Assembly: GCA_030248215.1 (NCBI GenBank)
Contig: JASANG010000273.1
Location: 444,001-508,000 of the forward strand
Length of the DNA stretch: 64,000 nt
From: Enoplolaimus lenunculus
Lineage: Eukaryota > Nematoda > Enoplea > Enoplida > Thoracostomopsidae
Direction: 5' to 3'
Part shown: positions 49,701 to 62,800 of the stretch, piece by piece
Position numbering within the stretch: position 1 is the stretch's first letter
Layout: each line of letters begins with the position of its first letter
Position numbers and translations under genes: made by a program
The notes under the pieces: model-generated
Seen by the model: only the letters and a program-made list of their open reading frames with translations
What the model was told of the DNA's origin: nothing
Database searches by the model: none

Positions 49701-50055
49701 TCAAACAACGTTAACCCCTGTCGAAAATATATACATTTTTCATCAGCTGTGTTATTCTTCAATGTATCTCGAAAAATGTTGTATGCCAAGTGTTTTTTAA
49801 AAATCTGTTTTAAAAATTCATGCAGCGTAATACGGAAGCAAGAAATAAAAAAACTGGTACAGCTAAAATATACAATGTGCGCATATATGTACGTATATAC
49901 GTATGGTACCGGTACGTATGGTATTTTAACAAAAATCATTTTACGTTCGTATTCTTAGTTTGCCATTGCGCTTAAGAATTTCACTACGTAACACCTAAGC
50001 AGTGAAACATTGCGAGAGGAGTAAAAAGCACAAGAATTACATATATATAATATAT
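46755..50055. other. Gene-free stretch
   Basis: No exon supported. Decayed copies of a dispersed repeat with GGATCCAGAAWTT and GCTACGCC words occur near 47400-47700 and 48160-48440. Several TATACGTACG-type tracts are present. Confidence 0.4.
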
Positions 50056-50525
50056 ATTAGAGCTCTCCCGCCACGATTTTTGCCGGGGCCGGGGTTAAGA
50101 CTACTGTTTGCTATAATAAAAGTCATGTCATAAAAACGCTCGAAAACTACATATTCACACGTATAGAAAGCGAGATAAATCCCTTGAAGTAACAGCGTGA
50201 AATACGATGGCCACGATTTTTGCCGGGGCCGGGGTTAAGACTACTGCTTGCTATAATAAAAGTCATGTCATAAAAACGCTCGAAAACTACATATTCACAC
50301 GTATAGAAAGCGAGATAAATCCCTTGAAGTAACAGCGTGAAATACGATGCTGTTTTCTGCTTATATGCTATTGATGCGAAATCATAGAGCTGATATTAAA
50401 ATCACGGTTTGAATTAATTTTTATAGACGACAATGGGGTACGAGTGAAACAGTAAAAATTTTCATAAATTGTCCACTATTTTGGCAACGGCCCCGACACT
50501 TTCTGGCTCCGGGACAGCTCTAATA
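50056..50525. mobile_element. MITE with ATTAGAGCT ends
   Basis: 470 bp. The left end is ATTAGAGCTCTCCCG and the right end is its inverse with one difference (CGGGACAGCTCTAAT). GCCGGGGCCGGGG near the left and GGCTCCGGGAC near the right give GC-rich arms. It contains the 140-bp tandem duplication at 50071-50350. Non-coding. Confidence 0.7.
50071..50350 (+). repeat. 140-bp near-perfect tandem duplication
   Basis: Copies at 50071-50210 and 50211-50350, each beginning CCACGATTTTTGCCGGGG. I see one internal substitution (CTGTTTGC versus CTGCTTGC) plus the last base. This is either a very recent duplication or an assembly artefact. Confidence 0.9.
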
Positions 50526-53500
50526 CATACTTGTTTACTATCCTCCCACACTAGTGCTAATTTGGTAGAATGCAAAAATTCTCTTCAACACACTACTGTT
50601 TTGTTACTTTCCTAGGCCTAAAGCACAGACTAAACATGAGACTAAGCCCCAGCCTATTTTATTGATCCAAATAGTGTACTCCAGCTGTTGTAACGACTTC
50701 CTTTCTTCGTTTTGGATCTCGTTAAAACACAATTTTAATTGTGATTACGTATACCAATATATCACAGCAACACTGGCCATTTAATCCGACAGTATCATAT
50801 CATTACGTATCCGTATCCCCCAGTGAAGTGTTACCATATCTTTTTACAGCTGTATATTTCGCCCCATAGCCAATAAGCATTCGAACGAACGGAATTTCAC
50901 TTCTCCATATTAAGCATTCCCATGCCACACTGCAAAACGCCTCCTAAGAAGCAAACCAGGTCCCAGGCCGGTCGCAGAAGTAGTCAGCCCAACATAAAAG
51001 GGTTGGCCAAAAATTACAGAAGGGGCGCGCGAGAATTTCGTCGTGGCCAAAATTTTCTAGGATGGCTGGCCCCATTCAGCCCTTTCTGTCTTCAAGCTCG
51101 AAAGCAGTCCCTAATACGCACCTAGGAGCCTACGCCGATACAAACCTATACCCAAACCAGCAATCAAACAGCACACATAATAAACACATTATCCACTACA
51201 TCACATACAATAACAATAAACATATATCTACAATCATTGCCAGCTGAGCGCAGCCAAGAAATTAAATACATACGCACATAAAAATGTTCACATTCATCAG
51301 CTGTTTTTGTACAGAATGCCTAGAAATACGTATTACGTTATCATCACACCATACACTGATGAAAACAAGCTGAAATAAAGGCAGTCTGAGAAATCACGTG
51401 TTCCAAAGCAATTTAAATCCAACAACAAAAATGACAGCATCTGTTGTGTTACAAACAAAAACAATATCAATACCTCGTATTTACGTATACTAAAAACTAA
51501 AGTATATCTGTTATTTCCCTACAATACATTCTCTTCGGGAATTTGCGAAAACATTTTTGTCTCCTAAAAATCGCTCATTAAAATTACAGGTTCCAGTTTT
51601 AGTTTATTCACACCGCAGTTTAAATTAAAATTGGGCTTTGTACGCTGAACTTCACGTTTTAAGTTAAGGCGGAGGCTTCAGCTTAGGCTTGGGTAAACCC
51701 ACTGTGCCGAGATTTTGAGCTTTCAAATGTGGTCCCAAAACTGAAGAATGATGCCGTTCCGTTCAATACGCACGTTTTGATCTCGTAGTTTCAACCTCAT
51801 TGACAAACCATAAACCAGACATTATTTTCAGCTCCAACCAAGTATATATATACATATATATACGTTCGTATATACCTAAAACTTGCTGTTGCACAATTCT
51901 CAACTAATGTTCAATAACCCCTTCGGCCTTCACCCCTTGCAGTATTTCGCGCACAATAGTCTACCAAACTTTCATTTTCCGCGTATGTATATATATTGTA
52001 TTTAAACAATAGAGAAACCTTTCCAACAACTTATATAGTCAAGAGTTCATCCCTAATCCTAAGAAATCAGTATATAACGCCGCTATTATCAATTCATTGA
52101 TTTACAGCAAAAGCCCGATTAACCCCAAGCTAAACTGTTTTGGTTAAATATTAGTTGCGCCATTGAAATGCGTCCGAAAACGCCAAATAGAACGTGCAAA
52201 CTGTTACTGGTATTGACATTTTCCGCGAGCAAACACTTTACCGTAGTCCCATAATAGCAAAGCGAGCATGCTTTTTTATTTACATAATTTCTAAATTTTA
52301 TATCAGTTAAAACACAATTTTACAATCCTTAAACTAACATACGTGAAAAACATGCCACTTAAACCGAAAAATTCTTATCAGAAATTTCAGTCTGCGCGCA
52401 GCAGATGCTACGTATAAACTATGCAAGTGTTTTATGCAAACAATAAAATAGCAACATTTCTGATTCAGTGAAAAACACAAAAAAGCCAAGCCAAATTTAC
52501 ATATTTCTAGTGACTTTTCAAACGATATAAACTTCAGAATTGTGTAAGAAACAGCTTAGATGGCTAAATACAATAGAAATTATTTCAAAATCGGTTTTCA
52601 GATTGCAAATTGAGGAAACACGGAGGAAAACACTGCACCAATAAAAATTCACCATATTGAATCACAAAAAACAAAAATAACACACTACATAATATATACA
52701 GACATGCGTATATATGATTCAGGGTGCGATCCGATATAATTACGAATGCCACCAATAAACCGACTCTCGATTTCAATATTTTCGTTTGCATTATATTTTA
52801 ATTTGTACTTTTAGTCATAATAAACATTGCAAAAACGTTTGCTTAACTAGGCAACGTTTTACAGTTTGCAACAGACGATACTTAAACTTGAACTCATCTA
52901 AAATGATAAAGCAAGCAATTATAAGAATTCAGCAATGCAATAACCGGCTCCTGTATGTCTCTTACTCGGCCGCACCATGACATAAAGATTTATACAAAAT
53001 CATGCTCAGCGTTCTGACCGGAATGAACATAAGCTTCATAATAAAACGCACTTACAAGATGCTTGTTATATACAAAAACAACTCGACAGCTGGACGTAGC
53101 TGAGCGGCGGGGTAGGGCTTCAGGCATCAAACAACAGCAGTACTTGCTTGAACAACGCCGAAAAAGGATTACTTTTTCAGTTCGTAGCACAACAACCCCT
53201 CTTCGAAATTTTTTTATAGAATGTAAGCCTTTTTTCTAAAATCCTTGATAGTGAATGAGCCAATTCAAGACAGTGACAAAACTAACGCTGGTGACTCTGC
53301 GAAGACCCAAATTGTCACTACTCTTTTATAAAATAAACTATATAAAACAATCTTTTTCTGAAATATAGTAAATCCCAATTATAAGAGTTTCAATACAATA
53401 AAACGCATCAAAGCTCTTTGCAGCTCTAAAAACTAATCTAATTTACAGACTCACAATGTGAAAACTCTAGGTAATATCTTCGATTATTTCTTAATAAGTC

Positions 53501-53866
53501 AATACACCGAGATACCTACAAAACTAAGGCATTTATATTCAGCAGCCAGTAAACACAAATGACAATACGCCTCCCAATTCCACCGCAAATGAAATACATT
53601 ACAAGCCCCGCCCCCAATTGATAAACGAAGCTGGCCCCATCCCAACCTCACCCACTCACCGACAAAATAAATTCCACTCCGAACTATGTTGTCAAACGAC
53701 ATGATGCCTGCTGACCCTGCCAACTCACAGCCACCACCCTTTTCTATTTTTATACTCCAGCACATTCCACTATTGGTCGATCGATAGTGTTCCAGTCAGT
53801 CGCCATTCACACGCGACATTTTGCCCTTCTCTTCGTTCGGCATACAGTTTCGACTCCGCCTCATTT
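50526..53866. other. Region downstream of RB1CC1; no gene seen
   Basis: AT-rich DNA without supported exons. It should contain the RB1CC1 3' UTR next to 53867. I did not find a convincing AATAAA on the minus strand in the nearest 500 bases. Confidence 0.4.
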
Positions 53867-56800
53867 CTATTCTTCAACATCAACCATTGGTTGATCATTC
53901 TCATTATCGCTATTCTCACCTCCACTTGACTCATCGCAACATTTCGTCGCCATTGTTGTTGTAGCTGTTGCTGATGCCATCCTATCTGTCGAAATCTGTC
54001 TTGTCGCTGCCAACACTTGCCTAGTGCCTATAGATTTCGCTTTAGCCAATAAAGAATCACGACCAGAACCAGCTGTCGGCAAACGTTCCTCACCAGCCGC
54101 CCTATCCCAATCACCCTCACCTGTTTGATTACCTGAAGATCCTGGCGGTGTTACCACTATCAGACGAGGGCTCGCATTGTCATAGTCATCGGCACCACGC
54201 CACCGAACGTACTCTAAATCGAATAGATAGAATTTTGTACCGACAGGAACATTAAATCGATTGGTCTCTTTCTTCGCCATACAATGATTTTTCTTCTTCA
54301 CGCGGCCAATAAAACGGTCACGCCCATGAACGGCTGGGTCAAGAGATTTAGTGTCAACAAAGTACGGCATGCGCGCTGACAAACAGCCAACAACATAGCC
54401 ACCTAAAATCAATAAAAATGAAATGCTACATAAAACATATTTCATTGGTAAACAAGACATTGCACATGAAAAAATACAATAAAATACTGAATTGCATGAA
54501 TTTCTTCAATAAGTAAGAACAGATTAAAATGGTAATTGTCCAAGGCCTAATAAACTAACAGTTAATCTTTCATTTTTGAATTTGATGCAAGGACCTCTAT
54601 GACTACCGCACGGCGCACAATATCATTTAATCTTCTTTATCTTTTAAAACCAACAAACCCTGACCAATCTGAGTGCGGAATTTTCAACATCTACACGCGA
54701 CAAAAGTTCCTGTTGGCAGGTTCCGGTTCCGGTTTCACGATTACAAACTAAACCCGGAACTTTTAGTTTAGCTCCTTTTGGGACATGATTATGTTTTGTC
54801 AGTTTATATTTTGGTGGCAACAAAATTTCGTTGGCTAGAACGCCTTTATCTCAATTAAAAGTGACCCCGTCAGTACAGGGAACGTGAAGGGAATTTTCGG
54901 TTTTCGGTCGAACCCTGCTGTCACGTACATGTCGGTAACTTTTTATAACCTGTATAACTCAAGGTATGTAAAACTTATAACACAGCGTAGTCAAGTTATT
55001 GTACAAGACGCATTAGTTCTACGGTCCCTGCCCAGAGCTTGTGAACATTATATACCCCATTCTTCAAAATCCTCACCACTCATTGGATCCCGCATAGCCA
55101 GTACATTATCGCCTTCGCGTATACGATCAACAATCACTTGTGCCCGTCTAACAGGACGCTTAGCACTCTGTTGTTGTTGTTGTTGTTGTTGTTGTTGCAG
55201 CTGCTGAAGCATAGTTGGATATGACAACGTCTGTGTGCTTGTAGACGACATTGGCGAAGTGTTTGTTGTTGGAACCAGACCAAGGTATGAAACGGACATA
55301 GCAGCCTGGCTTTCTGTACTTTGACTTGAACCGAATGGCATTACTGACGTAGTCATTGCGTTTCCTATATTTTTCACAACAATTGTTGAATCCATCGCCT
55401 CGAAGTTCCTACAATGAGCCGGAATAACAATAAAAACATTCATCAAAATTTAGCAATTCAAATTTCTGAAATGATCAGCTGCATTAGAAATTCAAATTAC
55501 AATTGCAAATAAAACTTTGACAAAAATGCTTAGCAATATCGAAAAATGACTAACATGAATAGCAAAATCTTGAATATTTAACTTTTCAAGACAAACTTAC
55601 CGACTATCACCTGCTTCTTGCTGTCCAACAACACCCTGGCCAACGTCCGCAGGCGAAACCATAGACACAGGACTTACACTTGTATGAGAAGTGCTACCGA
55701 TGCTTTTCGACGGTGATGAAGACAAAACGCTCGCCGTTACCATCTTACATTCAGGTCTTGATGTTTCTGACTCACTCCGAGGAGTGACTTCAGACCCTGC
55801 AAATTTTTTCGGACTATTAGATCCAGTAGATGAAGACTGCTGAGAATCTGTCAATTCATGATCTGAAGAACTTCGTAGTGGATGTTTTGTTGTTACGCGG
55901 CGGCGTTCACCTTCCGAGTACGTCCCGATACGTTCAACACTAGACTCCATTACGTCCTTCGCCTGTATATGTGACTGGTAGCTCGTAAGAAGTTGGCTTA
56001 GCGCCTCACAGATGTCACCGAAAGCTGTTGAGCTAAGCTTCGCTTGCTCCAGCTTGAGTTCGTCTAATTCATCGCGATGGGAGGCTATAAATGCAGCAAG
56101 CACTCGTTTAAGTCCAAGTAGAACACTTTTGCGCGCCACTTTACTAACTATGTCATTATTAGTGACGACTGAGTCACTGCTAGTTTGAGCTGCGACCACA
56201 GCTGTAGCAGCAGCCAAGCGATCTTCATACTGCACGTGCAGCCGTGCTTCTAAGGCGGCGACAACATTCTTCGAACGCATTTCGCATTCTTGCTCAACCT
56301 GAAAACAAAAAAATAACTTTCGTAACAGTTTGTAAACGCTTTAAAGTAGCCTCCTACGGCTCAATAATTAATCAACCCAACCCAGCATAACAGTTTTAAA
56401 AAAACGTCAATCAAATCATGCACAGTGTATATCAAGTTCCCAAAGCTATTAACTGTATTCGAATTTTTAGGTTTACTTTGCTGTTTAAGTTGAAGTTTTC
56501 AAGCAATAAAATTGCATAAGCATATATAACAAGTTTAACGTATAAAACTATCTCATAAGGAACCTTACTTACTGTATCGTTATTACGTTTGCTTTCACAT
56601 TAATAGTTGAAGTTTTCAAGCATAAAATTCCATAAGCGTAAACAACAAGGTTAACGTAGAAAACTATCTAATGTTTGCTTGCTTCCACATTAATAAACTT
56701 GCCTTAGTTCGTTCCGCCTTTACAGCAGCTGCCAATTTCTCTTTAAGTTCCGTTGACGCCGCTTCCTTAGCTTCCAGCACTGCTGCCTGAGAGTAAAAAA

Positions 56801-59800
56801 TTATCTTTACCATGCAATTATTAATCGAATAAGGTAAAACAAGAATTTCAATAAAAAAATTAGTGGTACACCACAAGTCACACGCGCTTCACTTAATACC
56901 ATCGTTTTAGATACAAAATATGAATTGTTCTTAGTATTTTTATAACTATACAACTCTTTCGAATTACAATATTTATTGAGCGAAACGAAACTCCGAGCGA
57001 AGAAGCGTTTTATATTTTGTTAGAAAGGTGGATGTCCGTCCGTCCGTCTATCTGTCCGTCCGAAAAGAATCTCATGAACGGCTGATCATATTTTGATAAA
57101 CTTTTTTGTTTGAAAGCCAATTATCCTGGGGTGTTAACCTTGCATTGGGGTTTTAAAATTTTAAGCCGTTTATTAGCTACAGGCTAATTTGCATAATTAA
57201 TTAAGCCTATATTAGGACTTTCTACATTACTTCACTAATTATTACAGTTAGAAGCAATCTACTTTAAGCATTAAAGGGTTTTTGGGTGCGAGGAATCTGC
57301 ATAAACTGTTTACAAACATCTAAAACCGATAATTGAGTAGTTAGCTAATAGATAATTTGCATATTAGCAGTTTATAAGCTTAAATTAGGACTTTTTACAA
57401 TATTTCACTAATTATTAAGGTTCAAAGCAATACAACTTCAGCACTAAAGGGTTTTAGGTACGAGGAATTTGAATAAATTGTTTTCAAACCTCCAAAACCG
57501 ATAATTAAATAGTTAGCTAATAGCTATTTTAATTGATAAGACAAAACTAGGACTTTTTAAATTATTTCAATAATTATTAGGGTTTACTTATGGTTTTGGG
57601 GTGCGAGGAATCTGAATAAATTGTTTACAAACGTTTAAACCGATAACTGAATAGTTAGCTAATAAATAATTTGCATATAAGCATAATTGATATGCCTAAA
57701 TTAGGCGTTTTTGCAATATAGCACTAATTATTAGGGTTACAAGCAATCTAATTTCAGCAACAATGAGTTTTCGGGTACGAGGAATCTGAATAAATTGTCT
57801 ACAAACCTTCAAAACCGATAATCGGTAAGTTAGCTAACAACTAATTTGCACATTTGCTTAATTGATAAGCCTAAATAATGGTTTTTTAAATTATTTCTCA
57901 AATTATTAGGGTTACTTCAGGGTTTTTGACCGCGACGAATCTGAATAAATTGTTTACAAACCTCCAAAACCAATAATGAATAGTTAGCTAATAACTAATT
58001 TGCATATTAGCTTAACTGCTTACGTGTGTTCGAGGTTCGCTCAATACATGTAGTCCCACTACGACTGGTAATAAACCCATTCAACAAAAAGTTATCACGA
58101 GTAAACGTTTATCAACAAACTTAAATCATTACTTTTTTCACAACTAATCCAGCAAAAAACTATTGTAAAATAATTCGACACTCAATTTTGCGAAATGTTA
58201 TCAGACCCTGATCAGATCCGGAAATCACAGCTAAGTTTACCTGAAGCCTTAACTCGGACTGTTCTGAAAGCGATTGTTCCAATGACTTTTGGCGTTCACA
58301 ACATGATTCCACCAAAGCGTCGTGTTCACTTCTCATTTGCCGAATTACAGCTTCAAACTCGTGCACTTTATCGCGTAATTCTTGAATAGTCTCATTTTTA
58401 TCGCACATTTGTTTCTATAAATATTACAGAACTGCAAAAACACAGGGACCTTCCAGACTGAGATGCTTAAGCTTATGAGGCACGCCCCTATCGTTAACAT
58501 GGGCCCTGTTAGTGTTCTTGTTCCTGCTTCCTGTGAAGCGTACTTCGTTTTGGACCCTTGTACGTGTATCCTAAACCAGTGTTATATTTTTAATAGTGAT
58601 GTGCCGATGCCGATTCGAATTTAAACTTACGATGCCTAGCTTAAAGAACAGATAAGATTACCGCATTACATCATTATAAACGCGAATTAAACCCCGACAA
58701 CCACAAACGATTATAATTTTATGACAACGGTTTTTTCTTAATTTATTCAAATATAAACGCGAGACAATAGTTTTTTTGTACAGATGCATCTCGGCTGATA
58801 TACACCGACATGTGATATTGTTACCATTCTAACTCACTTCTGACTGCAAATATTCCGATACTCACAAAAAGTGCGATATTACCGATACTGCTTAATCGAC
58901 ACAACCCTGATTTTTTAAGCAAATATCTAGCCACAATTTTCAAATGATCGCTGGTCGCTTTGGCTGAATTATACTCACAATTTTAGCAAAACTGGTTTGT
59001 AGACCTGCCTGTTTGTAAGTTCTAACCTCAAATTCATCTTTCATCTTCGCCATATCAACTTCATTTGCCAACGTCATTTCTTTGATCGTTTCCGCTCGGA
59101 CAGATTCTACTTCGTGCTGCTTTTGCTCTGCGGCAGCTGTCAATCTGGATTCCATGTCAATCACCCGCGCTTCACCTTCTATAAATTTCAGTTCAACTTC
59201 ATTCAATTTTGCTTGGCTTTCAGCTAGCGCCCCCTCAAGCTTACCGTTTTTGTCATGAAGGGATCCCAATTCAGCTGTGAGTTCAATTTTGTCACTGCTC
59301 AAGGCTGAACATTGCAGTTGAGCATCATACAACTGTGTTGCGATCCGATCACGTTCTGCATCACATTGTGCTAATTTTTCATTCATAACCGCTTGCTGCG
59401 CGTCGTATACACACCGTTGCACGTATCGAACGGCAACAAAGTCAGTCATAAGGCGCTCGGCTTGTAATTCAGGCTGAAGAAATCTACCTAGAAATCCTGT
59501 TGAATCAGCGGCTGCCTCAGAAAGAGACTGTTTGATATCACGGAGCTCAGCCTTAAGAGCAGCTAGCGTGTCCAGGTACCCACGCGCAGCTACGGTCACG
59601 TTTTGCCGGATCAAATCATAGCTTCTAAGCTCATTATGACTCAAAGACGACTGATTTGCGCCATCAACTGTTTGACTATCAATAGTTGATAAGCTCGTTT
59701 GTACGCAGCTATCACAGAACAACGGCGGTGTTTGGAGGCGTACAGGTCTCATATGAGTATCTGCCTCACCGTAAGTAACTACACCACTATCCGCAGAAAA

Positions 59801-62800
59801 CTGATGCCCTGCTGTAGTAACCGTTACGTCAAACCTGTCATTTGTCCCTGATTGTGTCTCACTTTGACCAATTGACACTACACGTGGAGTTAGTGTCGCA
59901 GCAGTGACTAAGGTAGACTTTGACATTATAGAACCAGCACGGATACGCTTGGGACTGCAACTACTTGGAGACACTGACTGATTAACGCTAGCCCCAACAG
60001 CAGCAGCGGCAGACATTTCCGCGCTGATTTGTGACCGTGACAGCATTTCAGGAGGACTAAAACAGCAGAAATAACGCATCGTTTAAACCCAGAGCCACCT
60101 GATATATAACTTTACTATGTGCCATATTAGAAACATTGATAAAGCAGTATGGAGACTGGATCGAAATTTCAAATTAACGTAACGATTTCTGACCATGTTC
60201 ACGAAAAAATCTGCATTTAAAAATTTCAATTCCAAAACATACATACGCATATTTCAGCAGGTTGCTCATAGTAACAAAATCGTGAAAGCTTGAAGATCTG
60301 ACGCGCACGTAAAACTTTGTAACTTATATCGAAAATATATAGAACGAAGATAAACCAGTCGTAGTGGGACTACATTTATTGAGCGAAGCTCGAACGCACG
60401 TAAGCAATTAACCTAATATGTAAATTAGCTATTAGCTAACTATTCAATTATCGGTTTTGGATGTTTGTAAACTATTTATTCAAATTCCTCGCACCCAAAA
60501 AACCTTCAGCCACTCTAATAATTTTTGGAATAATTTAAAAAGTCCTAATTTTGTTTGTCAATTAAGCTAATATGCAAATTAGTTATTAGGTAACTATTCA
60601 ATTATCGGTTTTGGAGGTTTGTAAACAATTTATTCAAATTCTTCGCACCCAAAAACCCTTTAGTGCTGAAATTATATTGCTTTTAACCTTAATAATTAGT
60701 GAAAGATTGTAAAAAGTCCTAATTTAGGCTTATAAACTATAAAAACAAACATAAACCCCCCCCCCAAAACAAAAAAAAAAAACCCCTAATAGGCAATATG
60801 CAAAAGCCTTAGCTAATAAACGGCTTAAAATTTTAAAACCCCAATGCAAGGTTAACACCCCAGGATAATTGGCTTTTAAACAAAAAAAGTTTATCAAAAT
60901 CCAGCTTCAGCCTTCCAAAATCTCTTCGGACGAACAGACACATCCACCTCCCCCCCAAAACAAAACAAAACCCCAACCCTTCGCTCGGAGTTTTGCTTCG
61001 CTCAATAAAATGTGAAAAGTATGGCGGCCTATTGCACTGTCAACTCCATCTCTTGTTCCATCCAACTGCAACTACTTCCACACAGTCCTAAAGTACGTAT
61101 GTATTTGCCTTAATTCAACCCAAAAACAATTAATTTTCCAAAAACGTTTTGACAAACTCACCTGTCAAGTATCAAATCAGGACTTGGACTATACCCAGTA
61201 TTACCTTCGGCACCCGGTTCAAAATCAATCGCCTCTCGGTGCCTATCAGTACCAGCAGGAGTCATCTTTTCTTCACGAGTCTTATGTCCTACCCGACGCG
61301 TGCTGTCTCGTCCAGCAGGAACAGGCTGCGGTTGTAAGACAACTTTTTCCCGGCTAGGAATACGGATAGGAGCTGATGCTGGCGCAGTAGGGGCTGCTGT
61401 TGACGCCCTGTCCAGCGCTGCGGTCCCATTAGATCGCGGAGGTGACGCCGCTAACTCTGTAATTTCACCCAGCGGTGACAAATATCGTGGTGCATTTTGC
61501 GGTGTCACAGGAGGCGGGTATGGCATTGCTTGTCCTTCTGTTGTAGAAATCGTTGCCCCGCCACACGGGTCCATAAACGCACTGTCAGATACAGTACCTA
61601 GCGATCCACCGCTGCTTCCGTAGGCGTCTTCCGTTAAATTTTCGTCACTGGTCCACGTTAAATTCGAAGCTGCGGGTATAGGGGTTGTAGCACCTCCAGT
61701 GCCGCTGCTCATTGTCGATTGTGCGGAAAGTGTTGGACGTAACGGTGAAAATTTAGGAGGCGTTTGGCTAACAAACGATGCTTTACGCTCGATCCAATGG
61801 CTTGCAGCAGCCGGATCTGCAACGTAAAGCTTGTCGTAAATATTCGACGTGTAGATTTTGAGCGACGCTGACAGCTGTGGGGGTAGTTTCGCACGGAGAT
61901 AATGCACATCGGCGGCGGTAATAGGGGGCAACTCCGTATCGAATGCAGGCGGGGGTGTGGATGCGAATGCTGGCAGGTTGCTGTCGAAACCAGGGAATAA
62001 ATAAGCGAGAAAGTGATTTGACAGTTTTTCGGCGAGAGAGGCACGTGTGCGCCGTTCGGTGTCGACTAAATTTTGAACGGCCGCAGCAAGACGTTCTGCC
62101 CATTCGAGATACTGTCCCGAAAATGATTTACGCCGGACGACTTCACCTACTGCTGCGATGTAAATCTGGAACCAAAAAATAAGTTACGCAGACAATGTTT
62201 GAAATACCTTACACTTATCAAAGCAAAACTTTGCAGTAATGTCACAAAATTACAAACATCACTTACCGTCGGCGCATTATGAATTTGATAACCGATTTCC
62301 ACTTTGCGACGCAACTTTTTAAGACGTTCGAAATATCGAAATTGACTCTCATCAGCGTCCGAAATCATTTGTTCAATATGTCGCACCCAATGTAAATTGC
62401 TCGTGATCATTGTGACCAGCTCGCGCTTGCTTTTCTCAAAGCGACGCGCAGTATCGTATACGTTTGAATAATGCTTTGCAATCATCACCGAACAAATTGA
62501 TTTTTGTGATTCGTAGAACTCTCGCATTGCGTCACGGTCGTTACTCTGGGTCTGGCTAGAACCACCACCCCCAGACGGTCCACCGCTACCCGCAGCGGCA
62601 GCAGTACGAGCCCGCTGCTTGGTAACTGCGTCAAACATTTTCGCTTGATCAACAACTCGACTTTCGACATCGGTCAGTAACATTTGCAGCTTGTTCAAAC
62701 GTTGCGAGACCCCCTTCAGAACTTTTCGCTCTGGTTTATCCACCTGAGTACGAATTTGAGCGCTTACACGTTTAAAATGTTCACCAATTGAGTCTGTCAA

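Larger units (their letters stand above)
60354..61008. mobile_element. TTGAGCGAA-end repeat element in RB1CC1 intron 3 (short inverted copy)
   Basis: About 0.65 kb in inverse orientation to 56969-58072. It starts ACCAGTCGTAGTGGGACTAC, shared exactly in inverse with the other copy's right end, and ends CTTCGCTCAATAAAA. Only two of the internal tandem units remain. Two A/C-only tracts interrupt it. Confidence 0.7.

Noticed and set aside
50071-50350. Tandem repeat as a CRISPR-like array
   Set aside because: Only two 140-bp units without spacers, in eukaryotic DNA and inside a MITE.
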